From the NCBI GenBank assembly GCA_945643635.1, contig CALZFC010000045.1:995001-1059000 (forward strand): a stretch of 64,000 nt of DNA, in the 5' to 3' direction. This document shows, piece after piece, positions 47,201 through 58,024 of this stretch. The notes under the pieces are model-generated. The model was not told the origin of the DNA. It ran no database searches and saw only the letters and a list, made by a program, of their open reading frames with translations. Position 1 is the first letter of the stretch, and each line of letters starts with the position of its first letter. Both the position numbers and the translations under genes were made by a program. This stretch comes from Allodiplogaster sudhausi. Lineage: Eukaryota > Nematoda > Chromadorea > Rhabditida > Diplogasteridae.

Positions 47201-50200
47201 CGAAAATCAAGAATAGGGGACCACTGTATCCAGCACGGATTGAGCGATCCCCATACGCCTGAGTACGCAAACTCTTGTGATGGAGCGGATGATGAAGACG
47301 TTCATATGCACAATCTTATTTGTGACCGATGTGAGCTATTAAAGGTTAGGAAAAACACAAAAAAATTCCAAGCGATAGCGTGCAAGTTTCAGATTACGTT
47401 GGGTGATATTCGCGAAACCATCACGGCTCTGATTACGGCTGCATCTCCACGAACAGAACGCCGGAGAAAATTGGAGTGGAAACTCGCAGACTGGCATAGA
47501 ATAGAGGAAGCCATAGAAAATCTCAAAAAGCATCAGCTTCGCGCCGTCGCAAGTGAACATGACCGCGAGTCCCTTGTCTCAAACTTGGGGAACGGCGAAG
47601 CTCTGATTACGCTCGATTGGGCGATGAAACTGCTTCCCCTCTTTGCACGTGAGAAGACTTTCAGGACTCTTTCGAACTCATGCAGGTCTAAGAAAAAGTC
47701 GAGATTCCACGTTTCCTGCTATTTCTTTTGTTATCAAACGTTGATGAAATAAAATTATTACTTGCGGCATTAAAGCTTTCGAAAAAAACAAAATGTTGAA
47801 TTACTAACCAGTAAAATAACCTATTTAGACAAAATTTTTGTAAATTCATGAAACCAAACACGGGAAATCTGGAAAATAAACATTTTTTCCACACTCAGTG
47901 TGCTGTGTGGAGCAGAATGATGTATTGGATGAGTAGGAAATATTCGTATTGCACGAAAAGTTGCAAAATGAGAAGCAGTCAGTTTTGACGCGACGGCCAT
48001 TGGAAAATCGATACTGTGATTCGTGGGGACACTGTATCCAGATGTAAAGGAGATATTTTGTAGAGAATTTTGTCGCGTACAGAATAGTACAATTCACATT
48101 CTGTAGTCTTTGAAATTGTTGAAAATATAGCGATTCGAATAGTTTTAGGTCATTTTCTGTCTATGGTAGAAAAATCGCAAAATGCGTTTTTTTCATGGAA
48201 AACGATAGTCATGGAATTTTGAAATATAGGTTTTATGAAAAGAAAAACGCGCTGAATCGAATGAAGTGGTTCATTTTATGTTACAACAAGAATTTAACCC
48301 GTTCTTCCCGCATCCCTTGAATCGTTCATCTCCGAGGTGCCCCTATTTGAGTCTATTTTTGACAGCTTAGGGGACATCCAGGCTAAACGAAAAGAAGATA
48401 TGTTATACAGTTTTTAACGCTCTACAATTTGAGATATAGCACCCAAAACGTTTTGAGTATAAGGTATTCAATGGTCAAATTGAAATATTTAAAATAATTT
48501 TTCGATATGAAAATGAAATATTTTTCGAATGACGTCTAAAGGTCGTTTGTTTAGAATTCAATGGGAATGCTAATAAAAAAAAGAAAATTGAAAAACTTTG
48601 CTATTAAAGAAAGTTATGGCGAATTAGACTTTTTCCTTACTTTTGCATGCCTAGACAAGAAAAATTTTTTTATAACAAAATTGATCTACTAATCTTGTTT
48701 ACAGTGGGTATGGATACCCCTATTAAAATTTTGGATAACGGAATCGAAAAATTTTGCGCCGGGGCAGGCCCCCCTTTGAGGGCAGCTTGATCCTTACAGA
48801 GAGGCTCTCTTAAATGAACTCAATGCAGCTATAGTGTATATAATCTGCATTTCTTTACGGGAGCTGCGCTTAAATGGAGCAACTACAAATTTTCAAAAAT
48901 CGCAATAAATTATTTGCCTAACCTTCTAACAATATTCTCTCCTGCTCCTTTTAGTCCGAAGGGCCTTATAGTTCACATCGAGGGCCACTGGCCTTTCCCA
49001 GAGAATTGCCCGACATGGTCAGCGGACGCGTCCGTTTCCTTCGCCATTCTTGCGCAGGTTTGTCATCGCGAGCGGTTGGCTCTGAGAATTCTCCGAGCAA
49101 GAAAGTCTTTCAAAGCAGAATCCTTTCAGAAAGGCAGCCGTCGTTGTCGCGTGAGGAGGTCCTGGAAGGCGTCCTTTGGGAAGGACGAGCAAAAGAAGCA
49201 GAACAAACGAGTCTCTTCGCGGCCACTCTTCGCTGTCCTCAGAGGAAGCGACGGTTCGTCATTTCAACGGCGAAAGATTGATTTTTATCAGTCAATCAAT
49301 GAGAATATCATCTTTTTTTCTGAAATAAAGGTAAACTGATTAACAGCACCATAAAGGAAATGCATACGCTTTCAACTAATTGAGGAGGAATGGCAAAGTG
49401 TGCCTCTCAGTACCGTCCGTTTAAATTCGTTGCTTGGTTTTGATAACGCTACGGGTGCTCGACAAAGACGTCTTCTACTGTATTAAAAAAGAAATGCAAA
49501 TATTTGAATACTAAACTTCATAAAGCGGGACCACCTTCAGCCGATCTTTTAGGCCAAACATAGTCAAATGGGAAAAGAACAGCTTTTTGTCGGGCACTTC
49601 CTTTAAATCGCATTAATCAAGATTGGATTACCAGATGAGAAAGAAGAACAGCAAGACTGGGCCGTTTTGCACAACATCAAGCAGTTCTTCAATTATCTCC
49701 GGCGTGGATTTAGTCGCAGTTCGAGCTACCCATTATTCTCGAATTAATTTTTATTCCAGCTTTAAATTAAGTTTTCCCATTTTAGGTGTGCCGGTCTCCC
49801 GGGTGTCACTCGGCAAGAAGTGCGACCCGTTCGACCTGTATCGAAGGACATTCAACGGCGACTCGCTGCTTCTCGAAGTCTCCATCACAATTCACACCTT
49901 CCAGGTCTCCTCGCCTCGTAAACGACATATTTGATGACGCATTGGAGTAATGAATCGATTTGTTCAGTGTTCGATGCCGTCTCCATTCGTCGAACTGATT
50001 CTTCGCTGCAGAGAGAAGGTCACTCGTATTAAAGAGTGAATGTTTCTTGATCCTTCATACATTCTGGTTGTTCCCTCGGCGGCAAAGGTCCAAGTCGAGA
50101 GAGAAAGAAGAGATTATCAGGCAGAGTTATGGTTTCTCAAAAGGGATACAGAGGAGAACGATCCTCAGGCGACTGGGAAGGGTGTGAGCCCGAGGCGTGG

Positions 50201-50478
50201 TGGTCGTTGAAGAGGGGAAGGGTCGGGAGGAAGGAGAGATATCGAACCGGCAGTAGGCCAGTCGCTCCCCCGGGAGAAAGCTAACTTATCCGTCATTACT
50301 GGATCATATATACTGGTAGGAGAGGGGCGGATATACCGTAAGATAGCGAGGTCAGGCGAAGAGAGAATAAGAAGAGAGATAGGCACATACATGCAGAGAG
50401 TAAATCACACAACATGCTATGCATACATACGTCCCCTTTACAAAAGAGTGCACAAAGAATAGATACCTGGAGAGTACT

Positions 50479-50517
<39 letters not shown>

Positions 50518-51070
50518 GCGAGAGAGTGAAAGGAGTCTATCTCACATCGTTGTTCAGGATTGGGAGCAGAACAGTCGTGCCACTTTCTCCAGCTTCATCC
50601 CGTTCGTTGCAGACCAATGTCTGCTCGTGGCCGGGAAACAGGTTCGATTCAGATTGGACGAATATTTATTATTAAAAACATATATTGATTATTAAATATA
50701 CCTAATACCTACTTTAGGTGGGCGATAGATAAACTCAACCCGTTGATTCTCCTTGCAGTTCTTCGTCTCCCGCGCCCTCCTCGCTCTCCACTCTGTCTTC
50801 TTTCGCAATCTCTTCTATGGCGAATTCATTACGCGGCAGGAGCAAGACGTTTACATGATGCCAACTGCAGTTGGAGGACCACGCGGCTTTGAAGAATTCC
50901 TTAGGGTTAGGATCGCCTTCAGTTTGGCTGAACTTGAAGGGAATGCCAAGAGTGGCTTAACGATGACGTCATTGAGATGCTGTACGAACAGTCGCGAGCC
51001 GTGCACGCGGACACAGTGGAGATGCTGCTGCATCTCAGCGACTTCTTCGTTGCAGAGAACATCCTGAGAC
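44250..51070 (+). CDS. MATH-BTB domain protein (BATH type), interrupted by large intronic insertions
   Basis: Exons fitting one MATH-then-BTB protein are scattered over 6.8 kb. MATH-like parts: TVFKEDNAGSFRLRIEK (about 44262-44317); SPKGLIVHIEGHWPFPENCP then ASVSFAILAQ (about 48952-49057); an exon near 49640-49705 (DWAVLHNIKQFFNYL in one frame); GVPVSRVSLGKKCDPFDLY then GDSLLLEVSITIHTF (about 49785-49903). BTB part: RATFSSFIPFVADQCLLVAG (about 50558-50640); FFVSRALLALHSVFFRNLFY (from 50759); VIEMLYEQSRAVHADTVEML with LHLSDFFVAENILRR (about 50955-51070). In nematodes such proteins serve as substrate adaptors for cullin-3 ubiquitin ligases. The first intron contains the 4.2-kb palindromic element and the second the inverted copy of repeat R. 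The initiator Met and C-terminal end are not certain, so whether the gene still makes a full protein is open. Confidence 0.62.
46138..46166 (+). other. G-run tract, quadruplex-capable
   Basis: GGGAGGGGGGAGGGGGGGGG-type run of about 28 bases with only single A interruptions, immediately upstream of the family open frame inside the palindromic element. It could fold as a G-quadruplex. No function is shown. Confidence 0.55.
46331..47752 (+). CDS. Open frame of a dispersed, transposon-associated family, 3'-truncated
   Basis: Four exons: MLKKMIVSVDLEELYERERT through FVEFIT (46331-46641); TSLPFGTRSSKLSDGSLIEY then PNVLRQHSATEIIELYKR (about 46695-46821); MMSPATHYRILSACTASTRK with SLHGVDFF (about 46881-47010); and a long one from FDDALGLIENLKADGDIDEY through LRTDYKVHIKRKSRIGDHCI, LSDPHTPEYANSCDG, HNLICDRCELL, and ITLDWAMKLLP (about 47064-47752). 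I recall a large unnamed family in cnidarians, sponges, molluscs and other animals with the same ordered motifs (PNV, S..Y.IL..C.AS..KSL.G.D, D..VH......DHC....LSDP, C..C, DWAMK.LP). Family members continue well past DWAMK with an F.KRG..WH segment; here KSRFHVSCYF is followed by a stop inside the right arm. The Cys/His spacing suggests metal binding, but no function is established. No resemblance to a named transposase was seen. Confidence 0.6.
49070..49640. repeat. Dispersed repeat R, copy 2 (inverted relative to 3.07-3.72 kb)
   Basis: Begins at GGTTGGCTCTGAGAATT and ends around GATTGGATTACCAG. Corresponds to copy 1 in reverse complement across its whole length, with a single version of the segment that is duplicated in copy 1. 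It lies in a MATH-BTB intron, which is a reason to think that copy 1 was derived from here or that both are insertions. Confidence 0.7.
50080..50550. other. Purine-rich MATH-BTB intron sequence with a (GA)n tract
   Basis: GA-rich intron between the end of the MATH part and the BTB part, including a GAGAGAGA tract at 50478-50528. No exon seen. Confidence 0.5.
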
Positions 51071-51460
51071 GGTGTGAAAAGACAATTAAATTGCATGAAA
51101 TGAGTGCCTACTTTGCGATCAAGAAGAACTCACGTCTACGGAGACAAAAGATGTTTACTAAACAAATACTGTAAACATGTTGTCCTCTCTAAACAAGCTG
51201 CCTTTAGTTGTTCGGCGTATCTTACCAATCCGCCCTCGCCTTTCGTTCTCTCTGCCACGGACCGCCTCTTGCTCGCCGTCCACTTCGGTCTTCGTGAGGC
51301 GGAGCGCACAATTCGCGTGCAAATCGAGAGAGAACGCAATCATCGTCTTATTCTATGCAAGGCATGCATTTGTATTATTTCTGAAAATAAGAAATATTCT
51401 TGATGAATTAAAGTTTTTTATTTATAGAGTGGCCAGTAATAGAAAAGTTCTCAGAGATTT

Positions 51461-52813
51461 ATGCGTGCTTGCTGTGGAGGCGTGGCGTCCGTTGTGAGGG
51501 AGGAGCTGCCAAGGACGAAGCAGTGGATTTCCGCTCAGGTTTCAATCAAGTTCAATTACATTTTAGGCATTTTTTTATTCTCCTTAAAAAGTTGCCAAAT
51601 AAAAGTTTGCAGAGCACGAACACTTTCGCTTGCGTCGCCGCCTACCCTCTGCTGTTTCTGCTTGCCAACCTGGCAGCCAACTCCTTGGCGCCCTCCTCGC
51701 CTTGGTGGGCGCTCATCCTGGCCATCTCCGTCTTCGCCGTCGCCCAGCCCATTGGCTTCTACTTCATCCGCTTTGTTCCCTTTTCCTGCTTACTGGAAAT
51801 GTGGTTCATACGGTATCTAACAGTTTTATTTCTAGCAGAGAAACGCCGGGAATGTCGCCCACGCCATTCCTATGATGCGTCTCTGCATCGCTTTGCTCTC
51901 CATCCTCTTCGGATTCCTCCACTCTTTCACTGCCGCTCTTCTCGGTCTCAAGTATTCTATCCTCTTCTTCGACGCTCTCCTCGCATTCGGCGGAGTCTGC
52001 GTCGGCACCTTCTTCGCGGTTCTTCATCAATTCATCACAATATCGACCACTTCTATTTCTCTCGCTATCTTCATGTTCATGCGTGAAGAGGAAATATTTC
52101 ATCATTGGCTTTAAAGATGCCCGAAACACAACCGTAGTCTATTTAGTCGCAGATCTCAAAACCGCCTGCTTTGGTCGGGCCAAAAGGGGGCATTCAAGAT
52201 TGAGTTTCTGGCTCGTTTAAGTTATTCGCAACCGGATGGAAGATAACTGCCTTGGCCTTTGGCTTCCTCGGCTCAAGCGCCTACATCCTGGTGGCCCTGT
52301 ATTTGGTGAGTTTCTTCCTCTTCTGTTCTCAGTCTCCTAATCTTTTCCCTTCTTCTGCCCTTCTCGCTCTCCTAAAAGAAATGAGTGATCCTCCAAATTT
52401 GGTACTTGACATGACACTTTAGAGTCAGCATTGGATGTCCTTCTGCCTCGCATTCTTCCACTTGCTCTTCTCCAACGTGGTCTGCGGCCTTTCCTTCCGA
52501 TCATCTCAACGGCCTTGGCCTGTCAGCTTTTTTTCTGTCTGTCCCTTAAAGGAAGTTTTTGTTTACGCTTAACAATAAAATGCGAACTGAACGAAATAAT
52601 CTCTGGATGTGCCATTTCATTTCCATAAATATCAGTCGTCTCTTCTTTCTCAATATTTTATGATATATTGGTTAATTATGAATGATAATTTATAGATGAT
52701 CTATCTCTCCGTTGTAGAACCTGGAGATCTTCTTCGAGTTTCTGTTCTTCGCCAGCTCCATCGCCCTGCCAAGCACGTTTTTAGGAGCCATATTCAAGCT
52801 GCACTTGGAATAG
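51461..52813 (+). CDS. Unrecognised multi-pass membrane protein
   Basis: Starts MRACCGGVASVVREELPRTK at 51461 (alternative: an upstream exon, as the region 51240-51460 is also open in places). Exons then give FACVAAYPLLFLLANLAANS and WWALILAISVFAVAQPIGFY (51610-51815); NAGNVAHAIPMMRLCIALLS, LFGFLHSFTAALLGLKYSIL and FFDALLAFGGVCVGTFFA (51841-52018); WKITALAFGFLGSSAYILVA (about 52240-52305); HWMSFCLAFFHLLFSNVVCG (about 52425-52500); LEIFFEFLFFASSIALPSTF then LGAIFKLHLE and a stop at 52811-52813. I count six or seven hydrophobic segments and no large soluble domain, so an integral membrane protein of roughly 250-280 residues is likely. I do not recognise the family. It directly follows the MATH-BTB gene on the same strand (about 0.4 kb), so an operon is possible but unproven. 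Confidence 0.5.
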
Positions 52814-53130
52814 AGAAGAGAAGAGTCACTTTGTGCTTCCCTTCCCCGTCTTATCATTGTGGCAATAAATGGTTTTTCATTGTATTTTATTCATTCTTCA
52901 TTCGAGATGTGACTCACAGATAAAGATATTGCATAGACATTTATGATTACTAATACTGACGGTGGATCTCGGAGGAAATTTTCGCTTTTACTCATAATTT
53001 TGCATGGATGTGTAGCGGAAAAGGGCTATGTTTAAGGTCTTTGTTTTATACAGCATAGAGCGAAAATATGATCACTTTTCTTTATTGCTTTATAAAAGAA
53101 CAGTGTAAAAAACGAGTGGAATGGTTTTAT
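52814..53130. other. Spacer, nothing recognised
   Basis: AT-rich 3' flank of the membrane-protein gene with no exon-like frame. Confidence 0.4.
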
Positions 53131-53290
53131 TTCGCTGCCGTTGCTTCCGCTCTCTTCTAGTTCTGCAACATCCGCGCGGTCGCTTCTCCTCGATGCCGTT
53201 GTTGAAGCATCCTTGGAAGGACATGCCCCAGTCACCGTCGAATTTGAGTTGGATGAACGTGCCAGCGGGCGCCTGCCTAGAGCAATAAAT
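53130..53290 (-). pseudogene. Isolated CUB-like exon fragment
   Basis: On the minus strand, after a CTCTAG acceptor-like site near 53283, the frame reads APAGTFIQLKFDGDWGMSFQ then GCFNNGIEEKRPRG. The PAGT-I-hydrophobic run followed by G-C-x-x-x-G-I-E resembles the CUB-like segment of secreted nematode metalloproteases (astacins). No other domain is present on either side, so this is at best a one-exon relic. Low confidence. Confidence 0.25.
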
Positions 53291-53489
53291 AACGAGCTTT
53301 TTACAATGAAGTTATCATTTTGTATTGCAAAGCTTTCACAAATTCCACATCAGAGAAAGCAAATATATGTATGTGTAAAGTAGATCCTTTTGAATTTATC
53401 TAGGTTATCCCATCAAAAAGGTTGACAAAAAGATTCGTTAGAATAAGTATATATTTAAGTATGTACATACATATGTATGTATGTATGTA

Positions 53490-54115
53490 TGTACCCGCGC
53501 GGACTCGAACTCGGCTGGATTCATTGCTTCCTCATTGATGTCATTGCCGCTGCTTTCCTTGCTTTGACTCTCGCACTTTTTATGGTCTCTTTCATTCTTT
53601 CATTCTTCGGTCGATAATCAATCGCATGTCTAAGAGTAAGGTTAAGAAGGCCTGACCTCAACACTTAAATTTGTTCAGTACTTTTACGGTTGATTATTAT
53701 TGACCTGACTGTATAGATAATAAGGCACGATTGATTTATGTAGAGGTACGAAACTATTTGCATGTTCAGTCTTTTCGATTGTTTATTTTTTCTTTACATT
53801 CATGCAATGTTTGAGTTGATTACGAGTTGTCTTTTGCTTACAATTAGACAACCCTTTTCAAAGAAGAAAATGAGCTAGGATATGACAGAAGCGAGACTTT
53901 GTTCTATAATAAAAGAACTCTCCATCGTCTTCTCTCTCATTCGATTGCACTTCCTCGCTCAGACGTTCTTCAGCCACTCGAATTGCGACGAGAACTAGAA
54001 AACAGTTGGAAAAAGGCAACAAACGATTTCGCTTCATTCGACTTCTCTCTCTTTCCTTCCTCTGACTCTCGCAGTTATTATGACATTCTTCATTTGCCTT
54101 GTAATAACGAGTAAA
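53490..54115 (+). pseudogene. UGT 3' relic, duplicate of 42475-43840 without the MITE
   Basis: CCGCGCGGACTCGAACTCG through the membrane-anchor codons and the basic tail match the last UGT exon (from 42470), but two frameshifting indels and missing upstream exons make it non-coding. The flank then follows 42640-42697, skips the MITE, and resumes with 43450-43830, including the second degraded anchor segment (CTGACTCTCGCAGTTATTAT near 54062). Direct orientation relative to UGT copy B. Confidence 0.85.
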
Positions 54116-54129
54116 TCATTGAATAGAAT

Positions 54130-54878
54130 CTTAATTTTCATCTTAAGTGATGGAATCAATAAATGAATTTCTGCACTTTATTGATGATCTTCCTGGCAAA
54201 AGCAACGTCGAGATGAGCTGGACACTTCAGGTTTTGAAATTTGTTCAATTTAAATTTTTATTAACATAAAACAATAGACTAGTGAGTTTAGTTGATGGTC
54301 GCAAACATCATAAACGAGAGCATCTTCGGCTACAAGTAGAACTACGACGACTGTGCTGCTCTTGTGGAATACGTCAAAGCTTTAATAAGGTCGGCAATGC
54401 TTGCTGCTACTAACCTTATTAGCGCCCGAAAGCAAACGAGAAGTTTAAAAATATTAGCTGGCAATCGTTCTGATAAACCATGTTTAGGAGATACTAATTT
54501 GATTGTTACAAAATGCAAGATATCAATGATCTACTTGCAAGAAGATGAGCTTGATTCAGTTCATCATTCTTCCTCTCGCCTTCTTCTGCTTGCGATTACA
54601 CATCCCAGTCATTGGATATCACGCCGTCGGCAAGCATCGCCAGAACTATCTTCGAGTTGGCAATCTTTCCTTTCTTCTTTCTCATTATCACGAGTATCTT
54701 TACAGCTCCACCGCTATGTCGAGCAAGAAGTGGAGAGACGTGGAGAAAGGAAGAAGAACCCGACTGCTTCGTGCACGGATACCTCAGACGAATGGAAGAC
54801 AATCCGATGCTCACGTCCGTCTTCTTTCTTCTCCTGCTTATTCCTATGTTTTTTCCATTCTCTCCCTCTCCCTCTCTC

Positions 54879-54927
<49 letters not shown>

Positions 54928-55826
54928 TGCCGCTTCACTACGACCAGTGGCATACCAAATGTATCCATTGAAATATTAAACTATATAAGCAGTTTAAAAC
55001 AGATGTTATTAGGAACGAGCAGCTGGAAGCCTGCTGCTCAGCCATGTTCGCAGCCGGTCAAGTGACAACGACCACCGTTCTCAGATGGGCCGTGCTCTTC
55101 TTGGCAGATTGCCAGGATGCTCAAGTAATGATTGGATTGGATTTTAAAGATATTGACGTCAGATAAAGATATGGCTGATTCGAGGAGAAGATGCGAGCTG
55201 AAATTGAATCGGTGGTTGGCCGGGACAGAATGGTTTCCGTGGCCGACAAACCCCTTCTTCCCTTCACTTCCGTGTGTGGTCCTCGAGGTGCTCCGGAGGT
55301 CGAATATCATTGCACGCAATGTCATGCATGCATCGATCCACCATGTATTCGGTCATTCGGGTAAATTTTTAATCTTGTTTTTTTTCTGTCTTACCTGGTA
55401 AATACTAAGGTAAGCTAATACCTGGAAACACGAACATAATGGGGATATCCACCGAGTTATGGCGAAGGATGCAACCTTTCAAGATCCCAAAGTGTTTCGT
55501 CCGAAGAGATGTCTCTCTGTCGATGGTAGCTCCTTCAATAAAGTTCGTTTGAATGAAAGTGGAGTTTTTCTTTCTACTTTTTTTAACTTACCCGATGTTC
55601 CTGTGCTCCAGGATGCTATGGATCGGGTTGTCGCCTTCTCGCTGGGGAAGCGTCAATGCATCGGCGAGGCCCTTGCTCGTGTCGAACTTTTTTGGGTCTC
55701 GCGGCACTTGTTCAAAAGTATCGTATCATGCCAGCAATCGGATGTACCATTGATCTCGAACCCGAGTACTACAATGTTCTGCTTCCCAAATCACAGCATC
55801 TTCGTCTTGTTCCAATCTTCCACTGA
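54130..55826 (+). pseudogene. Cytochrome P450 (CYP2-like) pseudogene
   Basis: Recognisable P450 pieces in order: INEFLHFIDDLPGKSNVEM; MVANIINESIFGYK, then TAG at 54337-54339, then NYDDCAALVEYVKALIR; a segment with LRLHIPVIGYHAVGKHRQNY; EPDCFVHGYLRRMEDNP; LEACCSAMFAAGQVTTTTVL then RWAVLFLA (I-helix, AG...T); MRAEIESVVGRDRMVSVADK then LLPF; after a one-base shift VVLEVLRRSNIIARNVM; after another shift IHRVMAKDATFQDP and KVFRPKR; VVAFSLGKRQCIGEALARVE, the haem-binding loop with its Cys; after a third shift KYRIMPAIGCTIDLEPEYYN, stop 55824-55826. The N-terminal membrane anchor and first third are missing. The stop plus three frameshifts argue for a pseudogene even though the haem loop is intact; sequencing indels could explain some but not the truncation. 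Confidence 0.82.
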
Positions 55827-56635
55827 TCACTCTTCTTCACTTTCTAGCTTTTCTTCCTTCTTTCTAGCATCTATTCTTCTCCTTTTATTATCCTCTGTCA
55901 TTCTTTTTCCTTTCTTTAGTTTCTTTCTCACTTTTCATTTTATTCTTCTAACATTTAATCATATACTATTCTGCATGCCATAACGCAAAAAATATCATGC
56001 GACCTCAGCTTCCCTTTCTTCACCTAGGTGATAAAAATAATGGGATGAAATCCTAAACAACATATTAGTTTTATTCATGTGCATATTTCACTATTTTATT
56101 TTCTGTGGGTTTTGCCGTTACGCGTTCAATTGATGTGTTTGCATTTCTGCTTGTGCATTTAGACGGGTTTTCAAGCAATTAACTGATCGATCGTTGGAAT
56201 GAGCATACGCGTATTATACTCTTACTTCGTCCATTCTTTTTTTTATATATAATGTTCAATTTGCAATAAATTAGTAAATAAAAAGCATTACTCTGATGTA
56301 TGTATGTATCTCCAAAATTAGACCACGAGAGCAAATACCTGTTTACGCATTGAGAAATTCAAACTGCAAAATGTAGTTTCCAATAATGAGTCAATTCATC
56401 CTCTGATTTCACAGCAACTTTATTCCTCTTGCTTGCATGGCAGAGTTCAGCTGATAAGGAAGGTTTATCAAACATATCTTCGTGTCCACATCACAAACAG
56501 TGAATGAGAAGAAGGAGATGATGTTTAAAGTATCTAAAAATGGATCAGACGAAAGATAGAAAGAGAAAGAGAAAGAGAAAGAGTGTAAGAGAGAGAGAGA
56601 AAGAGAAAGAGAAAGAGTGGAAGAGAGAGAGAGAC

Positions 56636-56677
<42 letters not shown>

Positions 56678-57048
56678 GACAAACAGATACGCACTATGAA
56701 GGAAACGAGGTATTTGCCCATTTCAACGTGAGAGCACAGCAAAAAAAGAAAGATTCTGTGAAATTCTACAGCATCCGATGGTTAAGAATAGTCATTTCAA
56801 TGTGCTCTTAGTGACAGAATTAACTAACAACTTTTGTTGTTCTCTCAAAATTACATTCCAGATTAAAAAAATCTCAGAAGCCTAATAGATGGTAATCACT
56901 CATCGTTTCGACAATTCTTGATGAAAATCTTGATCTTCGTGGAAAGGATAACGCAAGAAGGAGCTCCCATCTGTCATTTCCATCGCGTTCGTATTCGTGA
57001 GCTGTCGGCTCCAATTCTGTGAGCGGTTCGCCGTCTCTTTTCTCCGAT
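55827..57048. other. Intergenic spacer with a GA-rich tract
   Basis: AT-rich spacer. A (GA)n-type tract runs from about 56550 to 56675. No exon or RNA recognised. It should contain the promoter of the TTBK-like gene. Confidence 0.5.
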
Positions 57049-57911
57049 ATGGCTAAGCCTTCTCCCAGCACTGAACAATCTACTTTTGGTGGCTTGCCAT
57101 CAAACCAGGTTTATTGCTTCATAATTTTTTTATAGCGAAAGTAAAATATTCATAACAAAGCAGTCATATTTTCTGTTCATTCCAGATCTCAGTTCAAGAG
57201 CGCAGAGTAACGAAGAAGGTCGATCTGAAAGAAGTGAGCAAAAGTTGTCAAAAGTGCTCGTATCGAATGAGTGTAATTCTTGAGGGCGACAAGATCGCAA
57301 AGTACACGGTCATCGATGTGATCACGCCCGACTCCGGCATCAACAACATTTACGTGGTGCAGCACAACGAAACACAGGACGTGCACTGCTTGAAGGTCCG
57401 CGATTTTCAAGGCAGTTCTCTCTTTCTCATGGATCCCTTCATTTTTAGAATGAGAAGGATCTTGCGCACTGAGCTGTGCATTCTGCTGCAGATGAAGAAG
57501 AATGCAAACACGAAACACTTCTGCAAGGTGCTCTCAAAGAGTAGATCAGTTGGTAGACCTTACTTCTGATCGAGGCGTGGAGAAGGTATTCAACTGGATT
57601 GTCATCAGCCTCGCGGGAGAGTCTCTCAAGGTGCACTTATTCAAGTCCACCCTTCTGACTCCTTCATCTCACTCTCCATCAGGCTCTCCGCCAACAGCTG
57701 CCAGACCGCAAGATCTCTTTTGGTACGGGGATCGGCGTCGCGAAGCAGAGTCTCAAGGAATACCAGCATTCCTCTCTGATCTTCCTCTATTCTTCTCATT
57801 CCAGGCCCTGGAGGAGCTGCATCGGGTTGGTTTCGTGCATCGCGACGTCTCTCCATCCAACTTCGCCATTGGCCGGCCCGAGTTCACGGAGGATCGCATC
57901 GTTCGTTCTTT

Positions 57912-57950
<39 letters not shown>

Positions 57951-57987
57951 CTCTCTCTCTCTTTCGCTCTCTCTCCCTCGCTCTCTT

Positions 57988-58024
<37 letters not shown>

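Larger units (their letters stand above)
44590..48820. mobile_element. Large palindromic element with 0.9-1.1 kb inverted arms
   Basis: The left arm (about 44800-45738) and right arm (about 47658-48600) are inverted repeats of roughly 99 percent identity by eye; for example an 83-codon frame at 45298-45549 recurs at 48097-47846 with one residue changed. Homology continues with lower identity outward to about 44590 and 48820 (shared CTTAAGAGAGCCTCTC and GGGCCTGCCCC words). Between the arms is a spliced open frame (46331-47752) of a dispersed gene family. The arms begin inside the 3' end of that frame, so the left arm is an inverted copy of the frame's end plus downstream DNA. Target duplication and transposase class are not determined. 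Confidence 0.78.

Noticed and set aside
48914..49339. A separate small basic protein in repeat R
   Set aside because: Its first part is the MATH exon SPKGLIVHIEGHW and the rest runs on into the following intron past a good donor at about 49057.
54364..55065. A 233-codon plus-strand frame across the P450 region
   Set aside because: It mixes P450 pieces from different frames and a CT microsatellite; the P450 homology requires other frames with a stop and shifts.
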